Source: Methanoculleus methanifontis (GTDB lineage: Archaea > Halobacteriota > Methanomicrobia > Methanomicrobiales > Methanoculleaceae). Taken from it: DNA of 64,000 nt. The position numbers and the translations under genes were made by a program. Below, in pieces: positions 42,897 through 51,535 of this stretch. Position 1 is the first letter of the stretch. Every line of letters begins with the position of its first letter. Location: assembly GCF_030464365.1 (NCBI RefSeq), contig NZ_VCYI01000009.1:60854-124853 (forward strand), in the 5' to 3' direction. Below the pieces are notes generated by a model that was given only the letters and a program-made list of their open reading frames with translations, was not told where the DNA came from and searched no databases.

Positions 42897-43374
42897 AGAT
42901 CTACTCATATTGACACAGGACGGCATCGGGCTTGAGGAGAGGCCGTTTCTCTCCGTAGCAGAGCGGCTCCGGATCAGCGAGGAGGAGGTCGTCGCACGGC
43001 TGCGAAGGCTTGGGCAGATCGGCGTCGTCCGCCGGTTCGGGACGAGGATCAACCCCCGGAGGGCCGATCTCATGGCGAACGCCATGGTGGTCTGGAGCGT
43101 CCCTCCGGATCGCATCGCCGAGGTCGGAGCCGCGATGGCGGAGAGCCCCGACGTGACCCACTGCTACGAGCGCCGCACCGTCCCCGGACGCTGGGAGTAC
43201 AATCTCTATACCGTGCTCCACTGCCGTGACCGCGAGGACGCGCTCCGCAGGGTCGCGGCCCTCTCCCGGGCGACCGGTGCCGCCGACTACCGGGTTCTCT
43301 TCAGCACCGAAGAGTTCAAGCGGCGGCCGAGCGGCCGGATCGACCCTGCGGCAGGGCCGGAGCGTGGGCGATGA
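42877..43374 (+). CDS. ahbB: siroheme decarboxylase subunit (AhbB-like, AsnC/Lrp fold)
   Basis: The partner subunit, 165 aa: MDEIDRDLLILTQDGIGLEE, an HTH-like segment with RFGTRINPRRADLMANAMVV, and the ligand domain with SPDVTHCYERRTVPGRWEYN, where the HCYER histidine is a candidate catalytic residue. It overlaps the previous gene by 20 bases and has GAGGAAG before tandem ATGs; it overlaps the next gene as ATGA, so all four proteins are likely made in balanced amounts. The C-terminal PAAGPERGR tail looks disordered. Confidence 0.8.
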   Translation: MMDEIDRDLLILTQDGIGLEERPFLSVAERLRISEEEVVARLRRLGQIGVVRRFGTRINPRRADLMANAMVVWSVPPDRIAEVGAAMAESPDVTHCYERRTVPGRWEYNLYTVLHCRDREDALRRVAALSRATGAADYRVLFSTEEFKRRPSGRIDPAAGPERGR

Positions 43375-44567
43375 ACCGGATCACCAGATACCTGCACGCA
43401 GGCGGCACGGTCAGCGAGGTGCTCCGGCACCGTGCGGCCGGTAAGACACCGAGCGGCATCCTCGCGTTCTCAGAACTCCGCCGGCCGGTCGTCTTCTGGA
43501 ACATCACGAACCGGTGCAACCTCCTCTGCTCCCACTGCTACATCCGGGCAGGACCGGGAGAGCGGCGGGAGAACGAGCTGACGACAGAAGAGGGACTCGG
43601 CCTGATCGACGACCTTGCAGCGATGCGGGTCCCCCTCCTGCTCTTCTCCGGCGGCGAGCCGTTGGTCCGGGAGGACTTCTGGGATCTTGCCGGACACGCG
43701 AAGGATCGCGGCCTTACCACCGCCCTGAGCACCAACGGCACGCTGATCACGCCCGCCGTTGCACGGCGGCTCCGCGATCTCGGGGTGGAGTATGCGGGGG
43801 TCTCGCTCGACGGCGCGACCGCACGGACCCACGACCGCATACGAAACGTCCCGGGGAGCTTTGACCTGGCCGTCTCGGCGCTCGAAAACTGCAAGGCTGC
43901 CGGGCTGAAGTGCGGCGTCCGGGTGACCGCAACACGGGAGAACCGCACCGAGATCCCCGCCCTCATCGACCTCTCGCTGGAAGTCGGGGCAGAACGGTTC
44001 TGCGTCTACTGGCTGGTCCCGAGCGGCCGGGGAGGGGAGGGCTACGATGGCCTTCAACTTCGATCCCGTGAGGTTGCCGATCTGCTCGACCTGCTCTTCG
44101 AAAAAGCGCACGACGTCGACCCGGGGGTCATGGAGTTCCTCACGGTCGACGCACCCCAGGACACCATATACCTGCTCAAGAAACTGCAGGAGGAGGATCT
44201 CCCTCGATACGAGAGCATGTGCACGCTCCTCGCACGCTCCGGCGTCGGGTGCAGCGCGGGGGACCGTGTCGCAAACATCGATCCTTCTGGTGCCGTCTAC
44301 CCCTGCCAGTTCGCCCAGATGGACGAGCTCAAGGTGGGGAACATCAGGGAGAAGCCGTTCAGCACCATCTGGAACGACCCGGAGAACCGGATCCTCGCCG
44401 ACTTCCGGAGAAAGAAGGATCTGGTCGGGGGCTCCTGCGGGCGATGCTCCTACCGCGACCGTTGCGGTGGGGGGTGCAGGATCCGGGCGTTTGCCGATAC
44501 CGGCGACCTCTGGGCCGAAGACACGCTCTGCCCCGTCCGCCGCGAGGAGCCACGGGAAGGGGCGTAA
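43371..44567 (+). CDS. ahbC: 12,18-didecarboxysiroheme deacetylase AhbC (radical SAM)
   Basis: Radical SAM enzyme removing the acetate side chains of didecarboxysiroheme to give Fe-coproporphyrin III. The 398-aa protein has the AhbC-type head of about 45 residues (RYLHAGGTVSEVLRHRAAGK) before C49, C53 and C56 in NRCNLLCSHCYIRAG, the SGGEPLVRED loop, and SPASM cysteines (CSAGDRVANIDPSGAVYPC, CGRCSYRDRCGGGC). Start overlaps the preceding stop (ATGA). It ends the ahb operon; the catalase gene starts about 180 bases downstream in the same direction. Confidence 0.85.
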   Translation: MNRITRYLHAGGTVSEVLRHRAAGKTPSGILAFSELRRPVVFWNITNRCNLLCSHCYIRAGPGERRENELTTEEGLGLIDDLAAMRVPLLLFSGGEPLVREDFWDLAGHAKDRGLTTALSTNGTLITPAVARRLRDLGVEYAGVSLDGATARTHDRIRNVPGSFDLAVSALENCKAAGLKCGVRVTATRENRTEIPALIDLSLEVGAERFCVYWLVPSGRGGEGYDGLQLRSREVADLLDLLFEKAHDVDPGVMEFLTVDAPQDTIYLLKKLQEEDLPRYESMCTLLARSGVGCSAGDRVANIDPSGAVYPCQFAQMDELKVGNIREKPFSTIWNDPENRILADFRRKKDLVGGSCGRCSYRDRCGGGCRIRAFADTGDLWAEDTLCPVRREEPREGA

Positions 44568-44750
44568 TCGGGGAGGCCCGATCCCCTGAATATCTGTTTT
44601 CAATGTGTATTTGGCGGAGATGGCCGTTCTACGAGCCCGCCCGCGCCGCGCAGTTACATTTATCAGACCCGACCGGGATGTGGGGGCACGCCCCCCCGGG
44701 AAGAGCAGGGGTGCATGACCGGCCGGGGCGCGAGGGTTGCAGGTGAGAGT

Positions 44751-46873
44751 ATGGATGAGAAGAGAAAGATAGGTGAGAAGAGCAAGCAGGAGCAGCTCGA
44801 CGGGTTCCGCCAGGACCCGGAGCAGGAGTACCTGACGACGAACCAGGGGCTTCGGGTCAGCCATACCGATGATGCGCTGAAAGCGGGAGAGCGGGGGCCG
44901 ACGCTCCTTGAAGACTTTCACTTCCGCGAGAAACTGACGCATTTCGACCACGAGCGGATCCCCGAGCGGGTTGTCCATGCCCGGGGTTCGGGCGCTCACG
45001 GCTACTTCCAGGTCTACGAACCGATGACCGAGTATACGAGAGCAGCGTTCCTCCAGGATCCGGGGAAGAAGACACCGGTCTTCGTCCGGTTCTCGACCGT
45101 CGTCGGATTCCGCGGCTCCGCTGATACGGTCAGGGATGTCCGGGGGTTCGCGACGAAGTTCTACACGGAGGAAGGGAACTACGACCTCGTCGGCAACAAC
45201 ATGCCGATCTTCTTCATCGTGGACGCCATCAAGTTCCCCGACCTCGTTCACGCCATCAAACCGGAGCAGCACCACCAGATGCCGCAGGCTTCGGCCGCCC
45301 ACGACACCTTCTGGGACTTTGTCGGGAACCTGCCCGAGATCACGCACATGATCATGTGGGTCCTCTCGGACCGTGCGCTCCCGCGGAGCTACCGGATGAT
45401 GGAGGGGTTCGGGGTCAACACCTTCCGGTTCGTCAACGCTGAAGGGAAGGCGCGGTTCGTCAAGTTCCACTGGCGGCCGCTGCTCGGCGTCCACTCGCTC
45501 GTCTGGGACGAGACGCAGAAGATTGCCGGAAAGGACCCGGACTTCAATCGCCGCGACCTCTGGGAGGCGATCGAGATGGGGGACTACCCGGAGTTCGAGT
45601 TCGGGGTTCAGATGATTGAGGAGGCGGACGAGCACAACTTCGACTTCGATATCCTGGACGCGACGAAGATCTGGCCCGAGGAGGAGGTGCCGATCCGGTG
45701 GATCGGGAAGATGACCCTGAACAAAAACCCGGACAACTTCTTCGCGGAGACCGAGCAGGTCGCTTTCTGCCCGGCGAACGTCGTGCCGGGGATCGACCTC
45801 TCGAACGACCCGCTCCTCCAGGGCCGGCTCTTCTCGTACCTGGACACCCAGCTGATACGCCTCGGCGGCCCGAACTTCCAGGAGATCCCGATCAACCGGA
45901 CGCTCGCGCCCGCCGCGAACAACCAGCGGGAAGGCTACAACCGGATGACGATCAACATGGGCGAGAGCAGCTACTTCCCGAACGCGCTCGGCGGGAACAA
46001 GCCCCGGCCGGCCCGGGTGGAGGAGGGCGGCTTCGTCCACTACCAGGAGAAGATCGAGGGCAAGAAGATCCGTGCACGGAGCGAGAAGTTCAACGACCAC
46101 TTCAGCCAGGCGAAGCTCTTCTGGAACAGCATGTCGGACGCGGAGAAGGAGCATATCGTCAAAGCCTTCCACTTCGAACTCGGGAAAGTCTCGGACTTCG
46201 GGGTCAGGAAGAGGGTGGTTGACCTCATGAACAACGTCGACGGCGATCTCGCGATACAGATCGCGGAAGGGATCGGGGTGCCGCCACCGGCGGAGAAGGG
46301 CGCATCCTCCGGCACGAAGAAGTCTCCGAACCTCAGCCAGGAGAGGACCGTCATGGACACGATCAAGAGCCGGAAGGTCGCAATCCTCGCGATGGAGGGC
46401 TACAACCACGACGAGGTGATACAGGTCAAGAAAGCGCTCAAAGATGCCGGAGCTCACCCACAGATCGTCTCGCAGTTCCACGGCACGGTCAAGTCCGCCG
46501 ACGGCAAGGAGATGGAGGTAGACAAGAGCTACGTCACCACCACCTCGGTCGTGTACGACGCCGTGTATATCCCGGCGGGATGCATGCGGAGACCCTGAAG
46601 AACCAGGGCTTCGCAGTCAACTTCGTCAACGAGGCCTTCAAGCACTGCAAACCGATCGGGGCGATGGGAGAGGGAATCGAACTTTTAAAGGCCTCCGACA
46701 TCAAGGGCGTGGCCTTCGTCGATGCCGGCACCGGAGGGGAGGCCGTCTCCGAGATGGGGGTCGTGACCTGCGGGAGCCAGGGGGACGTGAACTCGTTTGT
46801 CGAGCAGTTCAAGACGGCCATCGCCCGGCACCGCCACTGGGACCGGGAGAAGAAGGAGCAGGTGCCCGCCTGA
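44751..46873 (+). pseudogene. katE: large-subunit heme catalase (KatE/HPII-like), frameshifted
   Basis: Decomposes hydrogen peroxide with heme. Residues 1-615 read to a stop at 46596-46598; the remaining C-terminal flavodoxin-like domain (MHAETLKNQGFAVNFVNEAF onward to 46873) continues in another frame. Deleting-one-base repair, one extra C in the CCC run at 46571-46573, would restore IPGGMHAETL. Heme-site residues are present: His76 (VVHARGSGAHG), Asn149/150 (VGNNMPIFF), Tyr363 in [10 protein letters not shown]. The intact protein would be about 707 aa. The catalytic core is complete in the first part, which may still work. AGGTGAGAGT supports the ATG at 44751. A sequencing error is possible. 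Confidence 0.85.
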
Positions 46874-46876
46874 CAT

Positions 46877-46910
46877 GCCCTCTCTTTTTTCATCGGTAGA
46901 ACGAGAGGGC
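46877..46910. terminator. hairpin with T-run after the catalase
   Basis: GCCCTCTC and GAGAGGGC form an 8-bp stem around an 18-base loop that contains TTTTTT. It lies four bases after the catalase stop and serves the plus strand; the T run alone may terminate archaeal transcription. A second imperfect stem (GGTGAGAAT/ATTCTCGCC) follows at about 46940-46960. Confidence 0.5.
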
Positions 46911-46979
46911 GATCTCCTTCCCTGCACCCCCTGGCATGTACGGTGAGAATAGATTCTCGCCACACAAAATACCGGCAAT

Positions 46980-47996
46980 TTACCGGCCGACAGGTTCTCT
47001 CCCCTCGATGAGGATCCGGTAGACCGTTATAACCCAGGTCAGGATCAGCGGCCCGAAGACAAAGCCGAAGATCCCCATCACGTACAGGCCGCCGAAGATC
47101 CCGATCCAGAGGATGACCGGGCTGATCCCGGTGTGCCCGCCCATCAGGACGGGACGGATGTAGGCGTCGGGAAAGGCGGCGACGACGGGATACCCGACGG
47201 CGATGAGGAGTACGGCACGGATAATATCGCCCTCGAGCACGGCAAGGAGGGAAAAGAGGACCATGATGAACGAAGGGCCTATAATAGGCACCAGCTGGAA
47301 GACACCTGTAATGAAGGCGAAGAAGAGGGTGCGATCGTACCCCATGAAGTAGAAGAACGGAATGGCGATGAAGAACGTGATTACGGCGACGATGACCTCG
47401 ACGATGTAGATAGCGTAGAGCGTATCCACCGAGCGTGCCGAGATCTCTCCGACGGCGTAGTCAAGCCGATCCGGCAGTCTCTGCCGAATCTCGGCATAGA
47501 CCCTCTCTCCGAAGAGCAGGGCCAGATAGAGGACCAGAAAGAATGTTGCGGCACGGAGAAAGAAGCCCGGAACCGCAAATACCTGCGCGGCCAGATACTC
47601 AAGGCCTCCGGCCAGCCCTGCGTCCAGCCCTCTCCAAATGGTTTCCGGTTGGATAAAGGGCAGGAACTCGAAACCGCCGGCCTGAATCTCGCCGAAGACC
47701 GAGGCAAGACGTGCCACCGTATCCCTGAAGTAATCGATGTTCTGGTAGAGTATACCGGCGACGAAGAGCCCCAGGATCAGGAGAAGAGCAAAAGCCGTGA
47801 TTGTCGTTGCCATGGCGGCGAGAGGGGGCCCGAACCTGCGGTTCAGCCTTCTTTTGAGCGGCATCGCGACCACGGCGAATGTCATGGATAGGGCTATCAC
47901 GTCGAGGAGTGGGCGGAATACCACGGCCGCAACAATGAAGATCGCAGCTGCCAGGAGAAGATCCCCGTATCCACGGAGGAAGTGGTCTCTGCACAT
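46980..47996 (-). CDS. AI-2E family permease B
   Basis: About 338 aa with seven or eight helices. Family motifs are LLLAAAIFIVAAVVFRPLLD, a re-entrant-type segment FQLVPIIGPSFIMVLFSLLA, and VMGIFGFVFGPLILTWVITV. The regions SARSVDTLYAIYIVEVIVAV and IPFFYFMGYDRTLFFAFITG match the family core. It is only distantly like the copy at 17904-18989, so not a recent duplicate. Start uncertain: ATG at 47996 begins just before the first helix, but an in-frame start at 48059 exists and neither has a ribosome site. Confidence 0.8.
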   Translation of the reverse strand: MCRDHFLRGYGDLLLAAAIFIVAAVVFRPLLDVIALSMTFAVVAMPLKRRLNRRFGPPLAAMATTITAFALLLILGLFVAGILYQNIDYFRDTVARLASVFGEIQAGGFEFLPFIQPETIWRGLDAGLAGGLEYLAAQVFAVPGFFLRAATFFLVLYLALLFGERVYAEIRQRLPDRLDYAVGEISARSVDTLYAIYIVEVIVAVITFFIAIPFFYFMGYDRTLFFAFITGVFQLVPIIGPSFIMVLFSLLAVLEGDIIRAVLLIAVGYPVVAAFPDAYIRPVLMGGHTGISPVILWIGIFGGLYVMGIFGFVFGPLILTWVITVYRILIEGREPVGR

Positions 47997-48179
47997 GAAC
48001 CGTCGTGAGTAGTCCGATGAGGAGATAAAGGGTGAGGGAGAGGTGCCGGTGCGATACACTCCTCACCCCGGTGGGGAGGGAAAGGTTCGACCCCAAGAGA
48101 GCGTGAACAACGTTCTCCCGATATGGCAGGTGGCTGCGGGGCCGACCGATACGTTCCCGCCGGACAGATTTAAACTGCC

Positions 48180-48626
48180 TCAACTGCGCAGCTTCGGCGA
48201 GTTGAACCAGAGGCCGTGGAGCCGGTGCGACTCGTCGCCCTTCTGGAAGACGAACCGGAGAGCAACGCCGTCTTCCTGCTCGAACACTGCCCGGTAGGTC
48301 ACGGCGATGTACTCGCCGGCCTCTGTGACGACGGGATCGCTCCTGGATTCATAGAGCCCGATCCGGGACGTAACGTCTTCGTGGTTCTGCTCGAACACGG
48401 CTTCGTCCAGGGCCTGTCTCATCTCCGCGCCGAAATCGCGGGAGTACATCGTGTAGTTGCCCTCGTTGAAGCCCTGCATGACGTTGTCGGCGATCGGGTC
48501 CGCGTATGCAAGCACCTCCGCCTTCATGTCGCCGGAGATCACCGTCTCCTGGCTCATGCAGCCGGATGCAGCGGCCGCGGCGAGGAGGAGCAGGGCGGTG
48601 AGGAGCGGGATTTTGCGGAGATTCAT
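48180..48626 (-). CDS. lipoprotein with DUF3887-like domain
   Basis: A 148-aa secreted protein. The N-terminus MNLRKIPLLTALLLLAAAAA SGC is a signal with a lipobox (ASGC); the Cys would be lipid-anchored outside the membrane. The mature part (ADPIADNVMQGFNEGNYTMY, DFGAEMRQALDEAVFEQ, ITVTYRAVFEQ-like end) matches the DUF3887 pattern, a small alpha/beta (cystatin- or NTF2-like) fold of unknown role. It is monocistronic. Confidence 0.75.
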   Translation of the reverse strand: MNLRKIPLLTALLLLAAAAASGCMSQETVISGDMKAEVLAYADPIADNVMQGFNEGNYTMYSRDFGAEMRQALDEAVFEQNHEDVTSRIGLYESRSDPVVTEAGEYIAVTYRAVFEQEDGVALRFVFQKGDESHRLHGLWFNSPKLRS

Positions 48627-48808
48627 GAGATAGAGTCGGATAGGGGAGGGATTAAGGTAGGGGTTGGATAACAGGGGCGGCATCGAGGAGACAAAACGAT
48701 CCAGCGGACACGGCGCTTGAACCCCGACAATACCCGCCGTGTACGAACGTGAACGCCCACGGGATGTTCGATGGCGTTGATCGAGGTGGCGGGGGTGGCG
48801 ACCAGCCT

Positions 48809-49843
48809 CTATCCGTTCCTTTCCTGCAGCAGGGTGGAGATGTCTTTCTCGGTCCTGCAGAGGCGCACCATCGATTGGGCAATCCAGTACGGGTCGATCT
48901 CTTCCCCGAAGAAGAACAGAAGCCTCGTCCACCCGGAAGGATCGGTAACCAGCTCGACCCTCTGCGTCTCCGGGATGGCCGTGGCGAGGTGCTCGCGGAG
49001 TCTGGGGAGGAAGCCTGCGGTCGTCGGGTACTCCTTGTGGTTGACCTGAATCTCGATACTTATTGAATCCCCCCAGTCGGTGAACCCGTAATGCACCGTT
49101 CTCGGCCACCCTTCGCGGTATACGCGGACGCTCTCTTGGGTCGCGTGCGTTGAGAATATGGGCGGCTTCATCTTCGAGAACTTCTCGGCGATCAGGCGAA
49201 GCCGTAACCTCTGCCCCTTTATCTCCGGATCGACCTCTCCCGATACCAGGAAGCGGGAGTGGTAGAAGTACTCGTGCCTGCCGAGCCGGTAGCGCTCGAC
49301 CACCAGCAGCCGGAGATCGAGATCGCTGTGTTCGTTGAGGTAACTGAACTCCCGGATAAGGTCGTCCGGGGCAGCGTCGAGGACGATGATGCCCCGAACC
49401 TGCCCGGCTCTCAGATACGATGCAACGTTGCTCTTCACCAGGGCGAGCCGGGCCTCTGGGTTCTCTTCCCCCTCGGCACCGGCCATGGACTGGAGTGTTT
49501 CTTCGAGAAGGCCTGCAGACCTCTCGTTCACCTCGTCGGGCGAAAGTCCGCCCATTGCAGAGAGGTTGTCGCAGAGCCGGCCGATCATTTCGCGCCGCGA
49601 CTCTTCGTTCCGGGCCAGTTTCACCTCGACGAGGACCGGCTGCCCATTGCTGTCGACGAGAACGATATCGGCGAATCCGTTCTCAAACGGCAACTCCCGG
49701 CAGATCGTGACGAGCGCGGAATCGCCCCGGTCGACGAGGAGCACCGGGTGCTCGGCAAGGATCTCCTGCAGTTCGTATTCATTCTTGAAGGGTTCCGGCT
49801 GCTGGGCCAGCTCGCTCCCTTCGCTTATTCGTATCGCGGGCAT
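48809..49843 (-). CDS. PD-(D/E)xK nuclease-like protein (NucS/DUF91 type)
   Basis: A 344-aa protein. Residues about 20-100 carry a restriction-endonuclease-like core: NEYELQEILAEHPVLL, FADIVLVDSNGQPVLVEVKL (Asp and the ExK pair) and RREMIGRLCDNLSAMG. This arrangement is seen in NucS/DUF91 proteins, which cut mismatched or branched DNA, but the C-terminal part (residues about 190-344) is unlike NucS. The gene may be a DNA repair or defence nuclease. It lies a short distance from an orphan MNT gene and upstream of the type I RM island. Confidence 0.7.
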   Translation of the reverse strand: MPAIRISEGSELAQQPEPFKNEYELQEILAEHPVLLVDRGDSALVTICRELPFENGFADIVLVDSNGQPVLVEVKLARNEESRREMIGRLCDNLSAMGGLSPDEVNERSAGLLEETLQSMAGAEGEENPEARLALVKSNVASYLRAGQVRGIIVLDAAPDDLIREFSYLNEHSDLDLRLLVVERYRLGRHEYFYHSRFLVSGEVDPEIKGQRLRLRLIAEKFSKMKPPIFSTHATQESVRVYREGWPRTVHYGFTDWGDSISIEIQVNHKEYPTTAGFLPRLREHLATAIPETQRVELVTDPSGWTRLLFFFGEEIDPYWIAQSMVRLCRTEKDISTLLQERNG

Positions 49844-49963
49844 CGAATCTCCATAGCGAGTATGGAGGGGGAGGTTGATATGTTTATCAATAGAACGGGT
49901 ATCGCGTCGTTCGCGTGTCAGGCAGCGCCAGCCCGAAGTTACCGCCCACGCTCCTGCTCGATC

Positions 49964-50257
49964 TCATGCAACAAGGAGGTCCCGGGTAACCGATCTCCGG
50001 ATCTCCGGGCGGAGTGCCGCCGCCGGGACGACGTCCACGCCGGACCCGAGTTTTTCTTCGAGGTACTGTGACAGCCCGACGAAGTCGAAGAGATCCGCAC
50101 CGGAACCGAACTCGACAAGTACGTCGATATCGCTGCCCTCCCCCTGTTCTTCACGGGCATACGATCCGAAGAGAGCGATGCTCTCGACGTGATAGCGCTC
50201 TCTGAGTTCGGCCTTCAGGGAGCGAAGGATCTCGAGGACTTCGGTGCGGGTTTTCAT
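49964..50257 (-). CDS. MNT-type minimal nucleotidyltransferase (antitoxin-like), no HEPN partner
   Basis: A 97-aa nucleotidyltransferase of the MNT group, usually the antitoxin that adds AMP groups to a HEPN toxin. The active site is GSYAREEQGEGSDIDVLVEF (GS, then DxD), with a third carboxylate expected in the GSGVDVVPAAA segment. The HEPN gene normally directly follows or precedes, but the 120 bases downstream show only short broken frames and the upstream region has none. It is thus an orphan or a decayed pair. GTG two codons upstream is an alternative start. Confidence 0.8.
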   Translation of the reverse strand: MKTRTEVLEILRSLKAELRERYHVESIALFGSYAREEQGEGSDIDVLVEFGSGADLFDFVGLSQYLEEKLGSGVDVVPAAALRPEIRRSVTRDLLVA

Positions 50258-50670
50258 GTGCACAACGCTCCTGCTGTATCTCCTCTTACGCTCGCGGATT
50301 GCTTTAATCTATTGTTCGCCGCGAGAGCATCGGCCCCGGTCATCGCGGTATCCTCTCCCGAAGGTGGTGCCGGCACGGCAGGCCCCGGCACCGGTGCTTT
50401 TCAGGCCGGGTCTGTTGGATCCACCGGGTCAAACGAGAGATTGTGCAACGGTCCATTGCACTAACGTGATGGTGTAACGGTATTGGGGACCGACGATACC
50501 CGGGAATGCGCCAATTCTCCAACCGGTGGTTGGAGATCTACAGGAGGAGATTCTGGCATCGATGGTCTCCGGCGTATGGAGTGTTGTCTTTGGGGCATAC
50601 GCCGCCCTGAAAAACTCGCACAACCTGTGCGAGATATCGGGTAGGTGAGAAATGTGAGTTTATCCCCCCA
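50258..50670. other. intergenic region with a double-hairpin repeat
   Basis: No gene supported. The region contains the first copy of a hairpin repeat at 50511-50640 (listed separately). The rest is ordinary sequence with some dyads, for example around 50370-50400. Confidence 0.5.
50511..50640. repeat. double-hairpin repeat, copy A
   Basis: Hairpin 1 is TCTCCAACC, loop GGT, GGTTGGAGA (50516-50536). Hairpin 2 is CTCGCACA, loop ACC, TGTGCGAG (50615-50633), preceded by GGCATACGCCGCCCTGAAAA. Copy B at 51161-51265 keeps both stems with different loops, implying selection for the structure or a shared mobile origin. Confidence 0.7.
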
Positions 50671-51054
50671 TCACTGCGCCGCCTTCTTCTCCTGCACCGG
50701 GGGATTCTTGATCGTAACGTCGATCGACTTCGAGTTCTTCCCGCGAACCTCCACCTTGTAGGTGCCCGGCGCCGGGAACTTGTGCGCGAAGAACGTGTAG
50801 GTCTGCGGGCCGCCGGCGGAGAGGTCCTGCTTCTTGCCGACCTGCTCGCCGTTGATCCACAACTGCGCTTTGAAGTGCGTATCCCAGTCCGAAGACGGAA
50901 CTCCTTCGTTGTCGAACCAGTAGCCGATGCTCACCGAGACGTCCGGGAAGAAGTACACGTTGCCCTTCTCGTCGCGGCCGCCGCCCGTGCTGCCGCTGAC
51001 CGTGGCAGTCGCTTCGACGGAGTTGATGGTTGCATCACGGTATGTTGGAGCCAT
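50671..51054 (-). CDS. small beta-sandwich protein of unknown function
   Basis: A 127-aa protein starting MAPTYRDATINSVEATATVS. After a glycine-rich stretch it has an Ig-like or CARDB-like pattern of strands: VSIGYWFDNEGVPSSDWDTH, KAQLWINGEQVGKKQDLSAG, YTFFAHKFPAPGTYKVEVRG and a final VTIKNPP. No signal peptide is seen, so it is probably cytosolic or needs a partner. The gene is flanked on both sides by copies of the double-hairpin repeat. Its TATA box is 23-32 bases upstream, so it is leaderless. Confidence 0.65.
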   Translation of the reverse strand: MAPTYRDATINSVEATATVSGSTGGGRDEKGNVYFFPDVSVSIGYWFDNEGVPSSDWDTHFKAQLWINGEQVGKKQDLSAGGPQTYTFFAHKFPAPGTYKVEVRGKNSKSIDVTIKNPPVQEKKAAQ

Positions 51055-51076
51055 GGGGGCACATGTATAAAAGAAG

Positions 51077-51086
51077 TATAATAAAT
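51077..51086 (-). promoter_or_regulatory. TATA box of the beta-sandwich gene
   Basis: TATAATAAAT (plus-strand reading) lies 23-32 bases from the ATG at 51054, placing the transcription start at or next to the start codon. Confidence 0.6.
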
Positions 51087-51160
51087 TACGTGTGCAGTTC
51101 GTTGGTGCTGCACCTCGTCGAACTCCGTCCCGAAAGTTACGACAATGTACCAGGGGCACA

Positions 51161-51265
51161 TCTATTCTCCAACAACGGGTTGGAGATTTACAAATCGAAT
51201 TCTACCGCCATTAGTCTTAGAGGCACACGCTGCCTTCAGAAACCTCGCACGGATGGTGCGAGGAA
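51161..51265. repeat. double-hairpin repeat, copy B
   Basis: Hairpin 1 is TCTCCAAC, loop AACGG, GTTGGAGA (51166-51186). Hairpin 2 is CCTCGCAC, loop GGATG, GTGCGAGG (51243-51263), preceded by GGCACACGCTGCCTTCAGAA. Stems match copy A; loops and spacer differ. Confidence 0.7.
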
Positions 51266-51535
51266 TATGCGGGGATGTCAGATCCTGACTAAAATCCCGG
51301 ATTACAACTGCTCGATTTACCATCAACCATTAAACGAAAGAACCTCATATAAATTCAGAATTGGGAAAAATCAAGAGATACCCGAATATAGAAAATGGTA
51401 AGTTAATATAGTCCCGATCCAAAATTGATACTTAACACGTTGCAAAGACTGGAGAAGAAAGATTGGATCGAATCTGCAGAGAGATAGCCCACCTTCCCCC
51501 CGCAGTCCTTGCACAGCTCCTCTTGAGGTCAAACA

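Larger units (their letters stand above)
51055..51535. other. AT-richer spacer upstream of the type I RM island
   Basis: No gene supported. It contains the TATA box of the minus-strand neighbour, copy B of the double-hairpin repeat (51161-51265), and CATATAAATT at 51346-51355, a candidate TATA box for the RM operon that would leave a leader of about 155 bases. Confidence 0.5.

Noticed and set aside
43470..46481. Minus-strand open frame of 1003 codons opposite ahbC and the catalase
   Set aside because: It is antisense to well-supported genes, is full of Arg/Leu/Val/Glu typical of GC-rich shadow frames, and shows no family motif.
49844..49963. HEPN toxin partner downstream of the MNT gene
   Set aside because: Only short frames exist (one ends LLHEIEQERGR), with no HEPN RxxxxH motif.
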